Assembly (NCBI GenBank): GCA_949751835.1
Contig: CATKHK010000093.1
Location: 62,001-126,000, forward strand
From: Blepharisma japonicum
Lineage: Eukaryota > Ciliophora > Heterotrichea > Heterotrichida > Blepharismidae
Length of the DNA: 64,000 bases
Reading direction: 5' to 3'
The number at the start of each line of letters is the position of its first letter. The first letter of the stretch is position 1. Shown here one piece after another: positions 1 to 12,760 of the stretch. The translations under genes were made by a program, and so were the position numbers. Under the pieces are notes generated by a model. The model did no database searches. It had not been told where the DNA came from and saw only the letters and a list, made by a program, of their open reading frames with translations.

Positions 1-3000
1 TTTTCTTAAAATACCGAATATTGCTATAGATTTGACATTGAGTCCTTCCTGCAGTGTATTGCTGAAAAAAACTGCTGAAAATCTAAAATTTGTTATAATT
101 TCCCAGAAGAGAGAAATTGGTATAGTTAATGATTGAGAGTTTTTGATCCATATTTCAATTTCTGACAAAATAAGTGCATTAAACAATATTATTAATTATC
201 TAGGATGGGAGAAATTTATTGTGATACATGATGAAAATAATTACTATTTTTGTAGGAAATGAAAATCTGAATTTCCTACGAAAATAGTTAATTTTTTCCA
301 TTTTGCGAATAATGCAACTCAAGATTCAGCAGATTTATTTATTGGAAAAACAATAAAACCGATAGGGATTAGAAATTTTATTATTCTTAATAGTGGGAGT
401 AGTACACAAAAAATAATAAAAAGCTTAAAATCAAAAAATTTGTTGACTACTGGAAGTGGCGTCTTATTGGGAACTGAAATTTTAGAAAATATCAAAGCAG
501 ATGGAATTCTGGCTTTTACAGAGTCAGAGTTAGAAAATGCAACAGATTCTTATTCCTATGAGTTTTTAGCTATTCAAAAAATCATTAAAAACGTTTTGAG
601 CTTTCCTTCATACTATGACTCATTTTCATTAAGAGAATTTTTAGAAACAAATATGAAAAATCACAGCCAAATACCAAAATTCTCTTTTATTAACATTCAA
701 AATCAGCAAAAAATTTTGGTTGGAACTATTGAAAATGAAAATTTAAATTTAAACAAAAATGCTATCTGGCCTGGAAATTCTACAACAATACCTAACTCTC
801 CATATACAAATATAACTATTTCTTTAGACGATGGGGTGAATAATCCTAATGGGCAGCCTCCTAATGCATTTACAAGGAAAAGCAAAGAGGGTTCTATCTA
901 TTCTTTTATGTATATCAAAGAAATTCATTTTTTTGATAATTTCGAAATCTTAGTTACCCATACAGAATGCGGGGCTGATGTTTATAATGCTACTTATAAC
1001 TTAAACTGCTTTCGGCAATTAAAGGATCAACTTGGGGTAGGCTTCATAACATCCTCTCTAGGTTTATTAGTTGTTGGAAATATTATTTCTTTGAGAACTT
1101 TAAATATTTCTATTCCTCATATCTCAGATTATGCAATGTCCCATGCCCTTACTCCTAAAAATACTTTTCCTGAGTTTATGAGAGTAGCTAAAGATAGCGA
1201 GTTTAATGCTGCTGTAATTATTAAATTCTGTGCAATTTATGGGTGAAGCAACATCATTGCTATATATGAAAATAATGCAGGACCAACTTTTGCATATAAT
1301 CAACTTGAAAATCAAGCGAAACTACACAATATTAATATAGTGAATACCCCAGACCAAAGAAAGGTAAAGGCTGGATATCACCATACTGATTATGATAGTT
1401 ATAAGCCGTGAATGCAAAATTACATAAAGTCTAAAGTCAGAATTTATGTCGTCTTCATATCTAATCCGTCTCGACTTTATTTTTTTGAAGACTTATATGA
1501 TGCTGGAATTCGGCGTGGAAAAATTCTGTTTTTGTTCTATGACTGAGCTATGACTGGTTTTGACTATGAAACTGATCCAGTCCAAATGTACAAATTAAGA
1601 GAGCTGTTCTATGGATGTTTAATTATAACACAAGCTGAGTGGACTGGGGAATTTGGCCAAAAATTAAAGAAAAGCTTTATGGAAGCTATATCTTATGACA
1701 CACAATTTAGATGTTTTTCTTTTGACGCATCTATGCTTTTATTTCATGGAATAAGATATACGCTAGATCATGGAGGGAATTTAGAAAACTCGACCCTTCT
1801 TAATGCAAATATAAGAGCTCAAAAATTTGTGGGGTGTTCTGGGGTAATTTCTATTGACCCTGAAAGCAATGACAGAAGTTCAAATATTATGGGGATTTAT
1901 AATGTAATAGAAAATAAAACATCTGGAGCTATGTATGAGAATTTAGCGGGAAGGTATGATTTGGATAGTATTCAACTATTTACATTTTGAGATGAAATTA
2001 TATGATACGATAACACAACAAATGTTCCAACTGATATAATTAATTATGATGATTGTTCTTTTGATGATAATTTAGTCAAATATAATTTGAAAGGCGCTGG
2101 AATTTTATATGCAATTTCACTTAGCATTCTAATTACTGCCTCAACTATAATAGCAGTTAACTGGAAAATAAGATGAAATTTTCCATTTGACCAAATGACT
2201 GAAAAATCACTCATTCAGTTTGAAGACTACGTAGAAATGCTTATCATTATTATCGATTTTTTTCAATTTATTGCTGTAGGACCGGATATAAGTGAATATG
2301 ATGAATTTTCAAGTACTTTAGCTAGTTATGGAACTATGCATTTTGGGCCGGCAGCAAAAGGGCGTGCGTTTTGAATGTACGTTTACTCGTCATTTTTAGG
2401 GGTTTTAGCTAGTGTTTATTTTAGTGCTCACATTATTTTTAATCTTGGGAAATTCAACAATTGATTTTTCTCTTACAGCGAAACATTCGTTGAAAAGGCA
2501 CTACCTATACTTGGAAATATCGCTATTTTACCAATAATTTATATCCTTTTAAGTGTCATTCAATGCGACCAAGGAATAGGCTCAGATTTAACCCAATCCT
2601 TTCCACATAATGACTGCTCAGTATTTTGCTGAAAAGGAAACCACATTACATGGGCTGTATTAGCAGTTATTTCATTATTTATTTATTTACCACTTTCTCT
2701 TTATTCGAGGCATAAATGAGAGAATATAAGTAAACAAGCGAATATTCAAGTTCAGCCTCTCTTTTTATTGCTTAAAACACTATTTCAAGTCAGCATTATT
2801 ATTTCAAATAAAACTTTGAAAACTAACCATCAATCATTACATGGGCTTGTTTTTATTTTGCTATTATTGAGCTTTACAGGGATTTGCTATAAGAAAAAAC
2901 CTTACAATTATAATAGATGCAATCTTTGAGTTATAATATCTTATTTGGCTGTGCTATGAAGTGTATCCTTATCTACGATTTATTGACTTTTATCAAGTCG

Positions 3001-3316
3001 CTATGGTTCCATATGGCTGTTAATTCAATGGTTGGGATGGCTTACTCTTTTTGTTGTTGGGCTAATAATTCAGCAAAAATATTGTCCAGGATTACTATAT
3101 ACTGAAAAAGCACCTGATATTGGGCTATTATTCAGATTTTCATTGGGAAGGTCAGTAGCAGCTTGTGATATCATTAAAAGCAAAAGCGGTTATTTCAAAA
3201 GCATTAACGAAGCATCATCATGTGTTTTATCTGGAGAGCAAATTAAAGAAAAATTCCCAGAAGATATTAGCTGCACCCCTATGTCCGTAGATTATTTATC
3301 TTTGGAAAGAAAATAA
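1..3316 (+). CDS. Family A receptor A1: tandem PBP-type-1 ectodomain plus ~9 TM (5' end cut by window)
   Basis: The gene is open in a single frame from base 2 to a TAA at 3314-3316, giving about 1104 residues if TGA is read as Trp; the signal peptide and roughly 65 residues are missing at the window edge. The visible order is the end of PBP module I (to about base 780), PBP module II (about 790-2090) with the ANF-receptor-like closing motif G-C-S-G-V-I-S-I-D around 1833-1860, then about nine hydrophobic helices (about 2095-3090) and a tail containing FRFSLGR. It is very similar to its neighbour at 3447-6947. Expected location is the cell surface, sensing a small extracellular ligand; this is inferred from the fold, not shown. 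Compared with the neighbour it has a 12-base in-frame insertion at about 255-270, inside a near-perfect inverted repeat. No frameshift was seen. Confidence 0.85.
243..288. repeat. Near-perfect inverted repeat (18-bp arms, 10-bp loop) inside A1
   Basis: Bases 243-260 and 271-288 are reverse complements with one mismatch; the core arms are GTAGGAAAT and ATTTCCTAC. The paralog at 3447-6947 lacks 12 of these bases and has only a poor palindrome at the matching place (about 3879-3912). The pattern fits a template-switch event that copied one arm from the other, adding four residues in frame. Confidence 0.8.
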
Positions 3317-3367
3317 ATTTTTATTATGCACATAGAAATATTTATTAAATATTTATAAAACTAATTT

Positions 3368-3446
3368 CTTGCCTTATAAATTGCATTAATTTTTTATAAT
3401 TACAACGGATTAACTTTTGCCAAATGATTTTTTTTTTAATAAATAT
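3368..3446 (+). promoter_or_regulatory. Conserved 5' flank of A2, shared with the pseudogene at 11980
   Basis: The bases before the A2 start resemble those before the decayed copy at 11980 (about 11860-11979): a block around TTATAAATTGCAT, then TATAATT, then GGATTAA, then an A/T-rich run into AATAAATATATGA. Shared flanks could hold the promoter or merely reflect shared descent; no specific element can be named. Confidence 0.3.
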
Positions 3447-6400
3447 ATGATGAATTGTTTCATTTTCATATGCTTTCTTTGCTTTGGGTACTCTCAACTC
3501 TTAATAGAGATCTTCTACAGCTCTTTCACAGATATAGAAATGGTAGTAAATATAGAAGCTTCTCTTAATGCGAATTTTGCAAAAGAAATCGAAGTGCAAA
3601 CTGCTGAAATTAATCATACACAAAATGGGGTAAATTTTCTTAAAATACCGAATATTGCTATAGATTTGACGTTGAGTCCTTCCTGCAGTGTATTGCTGAA
3701 AAAATCTGCAGAGAATTTAAAATTTGTTATAATTTCACAGCAGAGAGAAATTGGTATAGTTAATGATTGAGAGTTTTTGATCCATATTTCAATTTCTGAC
3801 AAAATAAGTGCATTAAACAGTATTATTAATTATCTAGGATGAGAGAAATTTATTGTGGTTTATGATGAAAATAATTACTACTTTTGTAGTGAGTTTCCTA
3901 CGAAAATAGTTAATTTTTTTCATTTTTCGAATAATGCAACTCAAGATTCAGCGGATTTATTTATCGGAAAATCAATAAAACCGATTGGAGTTAGAAACTT
4001 AATTATTCTTAATAGTGGGAGTAGTGCACAAAAAATAATAAAAAGCTTAAAATCAAAAAATTTGTTGATTACTGGGAGTGGTGTCTTATTAGGGACTGAT
4101 GCTTTAGAAAATATCAAAGCAGATGGGATTTTGGCTTATACAGAGTCAGAGTTAGAAAATGCAACAGATTTTTATTCCTATGAGTTTTTAGCAATTCACA
4201 AAATCATCAAAAAGGTATTGAGCTTTCCTTCATGCTATGACTCATTTGCATTAAGAGAATTTCTAGAAACGAATCTTAAAAATCACAGCCAAATACCAAA
4301 ATTCTACTTAATGAACATCCAAAATAAACAAAAAAAATTAGTTGGAATAGTTGAAAGTGGAAATTTAAATTTATTCAAAAATATTATTTGACCTGGAAAT
4401 TCAACAACAATACCTAATTCTCCCTATACAAATTTAACTATTTCTTTAGAAGATGGTGTGAAAAATCCTAATGGGCAGCCTCCTAATGCATCGCCTCGGA
4501 AAAGGAAAGAGGGTTCTATCTTTTCTTTTGCCTATATTAAAAAAATCCATTTTTTTGATAATTTCGAAATCTTAGTTACCCATACAGAATGCGGGGCTGA
4601 TGTTTATAATGCTACTTATAATTTAAACTGCTTTCGGCAATTAAAGGATAAGCTTGGGGTAGGCTTCATAACATCCTCTTTAGGCTTATTAGTGGTTGGA
4701 AATATTATTTCTATGAGAACTTTAAATATTTCTATTCCTCATATCTCAGACTATGCAATATCCCACGCCCTTACTCCTAAAAAAACTTTTCCTGAGTTTA
4801 TGAGAGTAGCTAAAGATAGCGAGTTTAATGCTGTTGTTATTATTAAATTTTGCGCAATCTATGGATGAAGCAACATTATTGCTATATATGAAAATAATTC
4901 TGGACCAGCTTTTGCATATATGCAGCTTGAAAATCAAGCAAAACTGCACAATATTAATATAGTCAATAGTCAAGACCAAAGAATGATAAAGGCTGGATAT
5001 CGGCATACTGACTATGCAAATTATAAGCAATGAGTGCAAAATTACATAAATTCTAAAGTCAGAATTTATGTCGTCTTCATATCTAGTCCGTCTCGACTTT
5101 ATTTTTTTGAAGACTTATTTGATGCTGGAATTCGGCGTGGAAAAATTTTGTTTTTGTTCTATGACTGAGTCATGACTGGTTTTGACTATGAAACTGATCC
5201 AGTCCAAATGTATAAATTAAGAGAACTGTTCTATGGATGTTTAATTATAACACAAGCAGAGTGGACTGGGGAATTAGGCCAAAAATTAAAGAAAAGCTTT
5301 ATGGATACTATTTCTCAAGACACAAAATTTAGATGTTTTTCTTTTGATGCAGCTATGCTTTTATTTCATGGAATAAGATATACGCTAGATCATGGAGGAA
5401 ATTTAGAAAACTCTACTCTTCTTAATGCAAATATAAGAGCTCAAAAATTTGTGGGGTGTTCTGGGGTGGTCTCTATTGACCCTGAAAGCAATGATAGAAG
5501 TTCAAATATTATGGGGATTTATAATGTAATAGAAAATAAAACATCTGGAGCTATGTATGAGAATTGAGCAGGAAGATATGATTTGGGAAGTATCCAGCTA
5601 TTTACATTTTGAGATGAAATTATTTGATACGATGGCACAACAAATGTTCCAACTGATATAATTAAATATGATGATTGCTCTTTTGATGATAATTTAGTCA
5701 AATATAATTTGAAAGGCGCTGGAATTTTATATGCAATTTCACTTAGCATTCTAATTACTGCTTCAACTATAATAGCAGCTAATTGGAAAATAGTATGAAA
5801 TTTCCCATTTACAGAAATGACTGAAAACACACTTATTCAATTTGAAGACTATGTAGAAATGCTTATCATTATTATCGATTTTTTTCAATTTATTGCTGTA
5901 GGGCCGGATATAAGTGACTATGATAAATTTTCAAGTACTTTAGCTATTTATGGAACTATACATTTTGGGGAGGCAACAAAAGGGCGTGTGTTTTGAATGT
6001 ACGTTTACTTGTCACTTTTAGGGGTTTTAGCTAGTGTTTATTTTAGTGCTCACATTATTTTTAATCTTGGGAAATTCAACAATTGATTTTTCTCTTACAG
6101 CGAAATATTTGTTGAAAAGGCACTACCTATACTTGGAAATATCGCTATTTTACCAATAGTTTATATCCTTTTAAGTGTCATTCAATGCGACCAAGGAATA
6201 GGCTCAGATTTAACCCAATCCTTTCCACATAATGACTGCTCAGTGTTTTGCTGAAAAGGAAACCACATTACATGGGCTGTATTAGCAGTTATTTCATTAT
6301 TTATTTATTTACCACTTTCTCTTTATTCAAGGCATAAATGAGACAATATAAGTAAGCAAGCGAATATTCAAGTTCAGCCTCTCTTTTTATTGCTTAAAAC

Positions 6401-6947
6401 ACTGTTTCAAGTCAGCATTATTATTTCAAATAAAACTTTGAAAACTCAGCATGAGTCATTGCATGGACTTGTTTTTGTTTTGTCATTATTGAGCTTTACA
6501 GGAATTTGCTATAAGAAAAAACCTTATAACTATAATAGATGCAGCCTTTGGGTTATAATATCTTATTTGGCTGTATTATGAAGTGTGTCCTTATCTTCGA
6601 TTTATTGGATTTCATCAAATCGCTCTGACTCCATATGGCTTATAATTCAGTGGCTGGGATGACTCACTCTTTTTGTAGTTGGGCTAATAATTCAACAAAA
6701 ATATTGTCCAGGATTGCTATATACTGAAAAAGCACCTGATATCGGGCTATTATTCAGATTTTCATTGGGAAGGTCAGTAGCAGCTTGTGATATCATTAAA
6801 AGCAAAAGCGAATATTTAAATAGCAATAATGAAGCATTATGTGTTTTATCTGGAGAGCAAATTAAAGAAAAATTCCCAGAAGATATTAGTTGCAGCCCTA
6901 GGTCCGTAGATTATTTATTTTTGCAGGGCCACATAGAAAGAAAATAA
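3447..6947 (+). CDS. Family A receptor A2: complete tandem PBP-type-1 / ~9 TM protein
   Basis: The gene encodes 1166 residues from ATG 3447 to TAA 6945-6947, with many in-frame TGA codons at sites where A1 often has TGG. An upstream in-frame ATG at 3417 exists, but starting at 3447 or 3450 places the hydrophobic signal peptide (MMNCFIFICFLCFGYSQ) at the terminus. Residues about 18-320 form PBP module I and end in NIQN...VG, as in the amino-terminal domains of ionotropic glutamate receptors. Residues about 330-740 form module II, with FPEFMRVAKDS, EDLFDAG and GCSGVVSID motifs matching the ANF-receptor pattern. About nine helices follow from residue 755 to 1090, then a cytosolic tail of about 75 residues with FRFSLGR. 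It is intact and is the best full-length + strand member. Function is inferred as a surface receptor or channel; the ligand is unknown. Confidence 0.88.
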
Positions 6948-7194
6948 ATTAATTATTATGAACACAGAAATATCTATTAAACATTTATTTCTATAATCTA
7001 TCTTAAATACTTTAAAGTTTGGTAAGCAATAAGTGATTCCTAAGATTCACGCAAAACTCACGCTTAATTTATCTCAGATAGATGTTTATATTTAATAAAT
7101 ATTTAGCTAAGTAAATACCTAGATAGGAATTTATTAAAAATCGAAGTTCCGCGTTCATAATTTGGTTAAAGTTTCCTATTTATGACTCGGAAAG

Positions 7195-7745
7195 AGTTCT
7201 GTTCAAGTATCTCTTAGAAAATTTTTAGAAAGAATTATACTATAATAGATATTCAAAATTCCCAAAAAGTCATTATTGACAAGGTTCCTCGACTTTTTCT
7301 CGAGTCCAATATTTCCTAGAAATTCCTCACTAATGCTTAATTCCCATATACAAGCGTCTCTCTATGAATGAGAGTTAGACCTACCAATCATATGTATTTT
7401 TTTCTGAAAGCCCTTTCTTGTAGTCAAAGACGGTGCAAAGTATACCTTCAAAACTGCAGGAGGCAGCCCTTTTTTGATGTTTTTAAATTTTTTACCTATA
7501 TAGACTGCGGTTAGGAATTATACAAGCCAAATTGATGCAAAAATAGTAAATGAGTGCACATGACCAATTATAACTCTAGGATATATTATTATAATTTACA
7601 GATTACATGTTACAAGATTATTAAGATCGATCATTTAACATTTGGGATTCTTTCCTGTAAAACAAAATACTATTTATTTATGAAAGAGTAGGAATGATAT
7701 TTATATATGCAGTGTTTTGGCTGAATTATTCATTTTTTTTGGTTT
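7195..7745 (+). pseudogene. Decayed family A fragment, closest to A3
   Basis: This 0.55-kb stretch aligns with about 8970-9595 of the next gene, for example the shared string ATTCAAAATTCCCAAAAAGT, the TATAGACTGCGG block and GTTTTGGCTGA. It covers the end of PBP module I and the first half of module II. It carries stops (TAG, TAA) and several small indels and has no signal peptide or membrane part. It lies about 430 bp upstream of its nearest relative and looks like an eroded duplicate. The rest of 6948-8178 shows no coding signal. Confidence 0.75.
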
Positions 7746-8178
7746 AAAAGGTATAGAAACTACAATAGCTAGTTTATTAACTTATTTTATATAAAAAAAG
7801 TTTACAGTAATAACAATTTCTTTTTAATTAAGCAGACAACTCTGTCAAATTTAAAATTAGCTTAAACTAGCAATAATAATTTTATAAATGGCATGTTTCT
7901 TCAATAAATTTATGATTTATATGTAAGCTGCATTATAATTAAAAAGCAATATAATGCAGTTATGAAAAAACTCTATGATTCAAAAATATAGTATATTCAA
8001 CAACCTTTATTAATTTCTATTGAATATGTTGATTATCAATAATTTGTATTAGACAAAATATATAGATTATTCTATACAAATACTATCAATGCTCATCATT
8101 GTTCTATCCGCTTACTTATTCAGCTCTTAGATAATTAAATATTGAGAAATTTGAAAGAATCAATGGGATGAATAAAAA

Positions 8179-11100
8179 ATGAATTTTGGCCTTATTTTTT
8201 ATTTTATTTTTCAATTTGTCCAATCTCAACTACTTGTGGATCTATATTATAGTGCTGACACAGATCTTGAGTTAAAGTCATATATACATGAAAAACTCAA
8301 TGAAAATTACCAAAATCAGCTAGAAGTAAGAGAAAGCCTGATAAACTCGGAGATTGATTTGAATCATTTTACAAAAAATCCAAATATTGTTGTAGATTTA
8401 ACTTTCAGTACTTCAATTTTAGCTTATATAAAAGAGTTTGTGGCTGAAAACCATATAATTTTGATTTTAATTCAAGACCTTCCGAGTTCTTATAATGATT
8501 GACAATTTTTTAGTCATTCCTCCAGGCAGGATCATGATAATGCTCTTAGTTATTTGGTCTCTTTCTTTAATTGAGATGAATTTTTAATAGTATCAAGCAC
8601 TTTAGATAAAAATTTTCACGATATAGCAGCTAAAAAATTCAATATATTTTATTTGTCAGAAACTAAAGATAATAATGAAGTTGATTTATTTGCTGGTAAA
8701 ATAATTAAACCAACAGGGATCAGGAATTTGGTAATTTTAAATCAAGGAGAAACTACTGATAGACTATTGCAAAGCCTTGTAAATAAAAGTATTATTAAAA
8801 GAGGAAGTGGGATTATTTTAGGAAGTAGAAGTAGTTGGAATACAAAATTAGATGGAGTGATTGGCTATTTTGAGTCAGGTTTAGAAAATGCTACTGATTA
8901 TTATAGCTATGAAGCTTTATCAATTGCAAAAATATTGAATTTGATACTTAGCTTTTCAGATTCTTCTAGCCCTTTAGCTCTCAGGAATTTTTTAGAAAGA
9001 AACACAGTCAATCATTATTTAACTGGAAATTTCAGTGTAATAAATATTCAAAATTCCCAAAAAGTCAATATTGGCAGCATTTCACAAGGCTTCTTAACAT
9101 TTTTCAGCAATCCAATATTTCCTGGAAATTCCTCAATAATTCCCAATTCCCCATATACAAACGTATCCCTATGAATGGGAGATGGACCTTCCAATCCTCT
9201 TGGGCTTCCTGATAGCACTTTCACTATAGTAAAAGACGGTGCAAAATACGCCTTTAAGGCCGCAGAAGACAGTCATTTTTTTGATGGTTTTAAAATTGTA
9301 TTTACCCATATAGACTGCGGTGCAGAAGTATATGAGCCGACATTTTCTCTAAATTGTTACAAAAAGCTAGTAAATGAGCCAGGATTTGTCTATATGTTAC
9401 ATCCATCGCCAATTGTAGCCTTAGGGGACATAATTTCAATGCGTAAATTAAATATCACAATGCCTATGGTGGCCGAACACGTAATACTTGGCACTCTTTC
9501 GAATAAAACAGAATACCCTTTATTTATGAAAATAGCTGGGAATAGTTTTTATAGATGCACTGTTTTGGCTGACCTATTAGTTATTTTTGGGTGGAAAAAC
9601 ACTAGTTACTTAGCTGTTGCCACTGGATAAAAGTGGAAAAGCCAAAGTCTTACAGTTTTACAAAGGACTAGCCAGATGTCTGACTTCCAGGTTGATTATG
9701 ACCTTACCTGAAGATAAAGCTTGCTCGTCTCATAATAAAAAAATATAGAGTGAGGACTGTTGATGAGCACATCAGTAGCATATAAAAACCGCGTTATTTG
9801 GTTGGAAAAATGTCATTCTAATAACAGAAAATTTAACAAGCAGCTTACAAACTTATCATCATCTAAAAGGGCGTATAGAAGCTGCGAATATCAATATTGT
9901 AAATAAACCTGAAGAGATGATGGTTATGGGAAATTATAATCACAATTATTTTAATCGTACAAAAGATTTAATGCTCAGCCTGCTAAAATACAAAACTCGG
10001 CCTATCATTTTGACAGTCACTCCTCCAGCTGTTTTTTATTTTATAGAAGACCTGTATAATGTAGGAATTAGGAGGGGAGATCTTATTATTATGATACCGA
10101 ATAGAATGGTGTTTGCATATACACTACTACCTATTAAGACTATGCTGAATAAAATGACAGAGCTTTTATATGGCGGAATTGTTATAAATGAAGCTGAGTG
10201 AATTGGAGAATTCGGTCAAAATCAGCTAAAGAACTTTCTAAAAGCTTACCCAAGTATAAACGTAGATTATCGGTGTTTTGCAATCGATGAAGCATGGCTA
10301 ATATTAAATGCGCTGAAATTTACAATTGAACAAGGAGGAGATATTTATGATCCTTGGGTATTTAACACCTACTTAAGACAGCAAAGGTTTTTAGGCTGCT
10401 CAGGGATAGTTTCTATTAATTCTCAGTCAAATGATAGGAATTCAGCGCCAATTGGGATTTATAGCATGAGATATGACAATGAACATGATATGCTATATGA
10501 ACAAATGATAGGGGCTTATGATCAAGGAAGTTTACAGCTGTTTACATTTTATGGAGAAATTAATTGGTATGATAATACAACAAATACACCTTCAGATATT
10601 ATAAAAAGTGAAAATGGCTGTCCATTCAAGGACAGTCAAATTGAGTACTCAACAAATGGCGCTGGAATTTTTTATGGGATTACTGTTGGGATTACAGTAA
10701 GTACGATGCTTATAACTTTTTATATATGAAAAAGGTGGTGAAACATAGAGATTCAAACAATAACTGAGCCAAGGCTAATTCAATTTGAAGATTACATAGC
10801 AATGCTTATCATTTTAGTAGATTTTTTGCAGTTTTTATCAGTTGGGCCAGATATAAAGAATTATGATATTTTTACTTATACACTCACTTATTTTGCTTCG
10901 ATTACTTTTATGACCGAAGACAAATATCTATGAATCCATTTATATTCTGCAATAGGTGGTGTTTGTGCGTGGCTTTTATTTGGGATAACTCATATTTTTC
11001 AGATTGGGGAAAATTCAAATAATAGCTTATTGAATTATTGAATAGCGCTATCAAAATTTTCATTGCCTGTTCTTGGCCATGCACTATTTTTACCACTTGT

Positions 11101-11821
11101 TTCAGTATTTATAAGTGTTATCCAGTGTGACCAACAAATTGGCTCAAAATTGACCGAAACTTTTGTGAGAAAAGATTGTAACACTTTTTGCTGAAAAAAT
11201 ATCCATATTTTATGGGCAACCCTCTCTATAATTTGCTTAATTCTGTATTTGCCTCTTGCAATTTATCTCAGGCCTTATTGGGATTTCTATGAAGAAAATA
11301 TCAATATAAAAACGCTGCCACTTTTTTTGATGGTAAAAAGTGTATTCCAATTAAGCATTATTGCTCTCAATAAAACAGTAAAACCACAAAGTCAAGCCCT
11401 TCATGGACTCTTTTACATTGTTTTATTGTGTGGTTTTCTATTTATTTGTATGAAAAAGAAGCCTTATAACGATAGTCGTATGAATCTTTGGCAAATCATC
11501 TCATATTTAGCCATTTTATGGAGTGTGGCTTTATCTTCTTTGTATTGAATAATTCCATGAAGATTAATGGAAGCTTGAATATTATCAGAATACTTAGGCT
11601 GAATTATTTTAATAATTATTGGGCTCTATATTCAGAAACATTATTGCCCAACTATGCTTTTTAATGAACCTGGGATAAATGTTGTAAAGCTGTTTAGGTT
11701 TTCACTAGGCAAATCTATAGAAGCTTCTGAAATCAATAAATACAACTTGCATTTAGTCAGTTCTAAAAGGTTTTTAGACATCAACAGCTCTTCACATCAA
11801 GTTATTATCGAAATGAATTAA
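8179..11821 (+). pseudogene. Family A member A3, interrupted at ~9600-9800 (broken gene, or gene holding an unexcised insert)
   Basis: ATG 8179 starts a good signal peptide (MNFGLIFYFIFQFVQSQ). One frame runs through PBP module I and into module II, then meets TAA at 9628-9630, giving 483 residues. Coding resumes in a different frame by about 9790 and stays open (TGA as Trp) to TAA 11819-11821, through the rest of module II, about nine helices and a tail with FRFSLGK. The motif F-G-W-K-N occurs on both sides of the break, at 9586-9600 and 9797-9811, 211 bp apart. The insert is not a multiple of three. Apart from this break the downstream part is well preserved, including GCSGIVSI and CPTMLF, so the damage is recent or is removed from the expressed copy. 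See the separate entry for the insert. Confidence 0.75.
9578..9784 (+). other. Interrupting segment in A3; candidate TA-bounded eliminated sequence or recombination scar
   Basis: Removing 205 bp between the TA at 9578-9579 and the TA at 9783-9784 restores one reading frame and gives exactly the spacing that paralogs have between the R-x-x-x motif and the W-K motif of module II. TA-bounded excision is how ciliate internal eliminated sequences behave. Against this, the left end of the segment itself reads as receptor sequence (V-I-F-G-W-K-N), and the decayed copy at about 7725 has the same continuation. A recombination junction between two paralogs is therefore equally possible. Confidence 0.4.
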
Positions 11822-11979
11822 AAGTTTGGAAAAAATTATTAATTATTAATAAAAATATTTTCTGACTTTATAAATTGCATGATTATTTTTATAATTGAAT
11901 GGATTAATTTTATAAATAAATCCTCAATTTTTAACTAAGAAATTTTCTTGTCAAATTAAATTATTTTATAAATAAATAT

Positions 11980-12760
11980 ATGAAGAATTGTTGTATTTTC
12001 ATATGCTTTCTTACTTTGGATACTCTCATCTATTAATAGAGATCTTCTACAGCTCTTTTATAAATACAGAAATGGTATTAAATATAGAAGCGTCTCTTAA
12101 TGAGGAATTTGCAAACGATATTGAAGTAAAAACTGCTGAAATTAATCATACACAAAATGGGCTAAATTTGCTTAAAATACCGAATATTGCTTTAGATTTG
12201 ACATTTACTCCTTCATGCAGTTTATTGCTGAAAAAAGCTGCGGAGAATTTAAAATTTGTTATAATTTTCCAGCAGAGAAAAATTGACATAGTTAATGATT
12301 GAGAGTTTTTAATCCATATTTCAATTTCTGACAAAATAAGAACATTAAACAATATCATTAATTATCGAGGATAGGAAAAATTTATTGTGGTTTATATGAA
12401 CTGCTTTAACTAAATGAGAAATAATTTGGTTTATTAATTACTTTTTTTAATTAATAAAAAAAGAACACTATTTCAGTAACAGTAAATATTAAGGAGATTA
12501 AAAGCTATATGAAAAAGAAGACAAGAAAAAGAAAAGGTTTAATTAGGGCAAGCCCCTGAAATAAAGGGTAATAAGCAATAAATAAGAAAATTATGTCAAG
12601 ATGACGGTGCTTTTATAGCCATTTTTATGTATAAAAAACTGGATCATTGTATAAGAATTTAGCGAGGTATGATTTAGGTAGCGCAGAATTATTTATATTT
12701 TATATGAAATTATATGATAACAAAAAAATATATAAGAAATTATTCAATCTTTTTTCATTT
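11980..12760 (+). pseudogene. Family A pseudogene with frameshifted signal peptide and large internal deletion
   Basis: ATG 11980 begins a signal peptide nearly identical in DNA to that of A2, but one base is lost within CTTTCTTACTTTGG, so the frame changes inside the signal sequence. The sequence then follows the start of PBP module I to about 12400, with a TAG at about 12372. A short block at about 12640-12725 matches the end of module II of A1 (around 1910-2005), so most of the middle is deleted. Nothing of the membrane region remains. It lies directly downstream of A3. Confidence 0.78.

Noticed and set aside
243-288. Treating the extra 12 bases in A1 as a tiny intron
   Set aside because: The segment is 12 rather than 15-16 bases and has no GT...AG ends that restore the A2 sequence. 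The inverted repeat explains it better.
440-3316. Reading the left arm as a string of small genes or a pseudogene full of stops
   Set aside because: All pieces are in the same frame and are separated only by TGA, at positions where paralogs have TGG. With TGA as Trp the frame is continuous.
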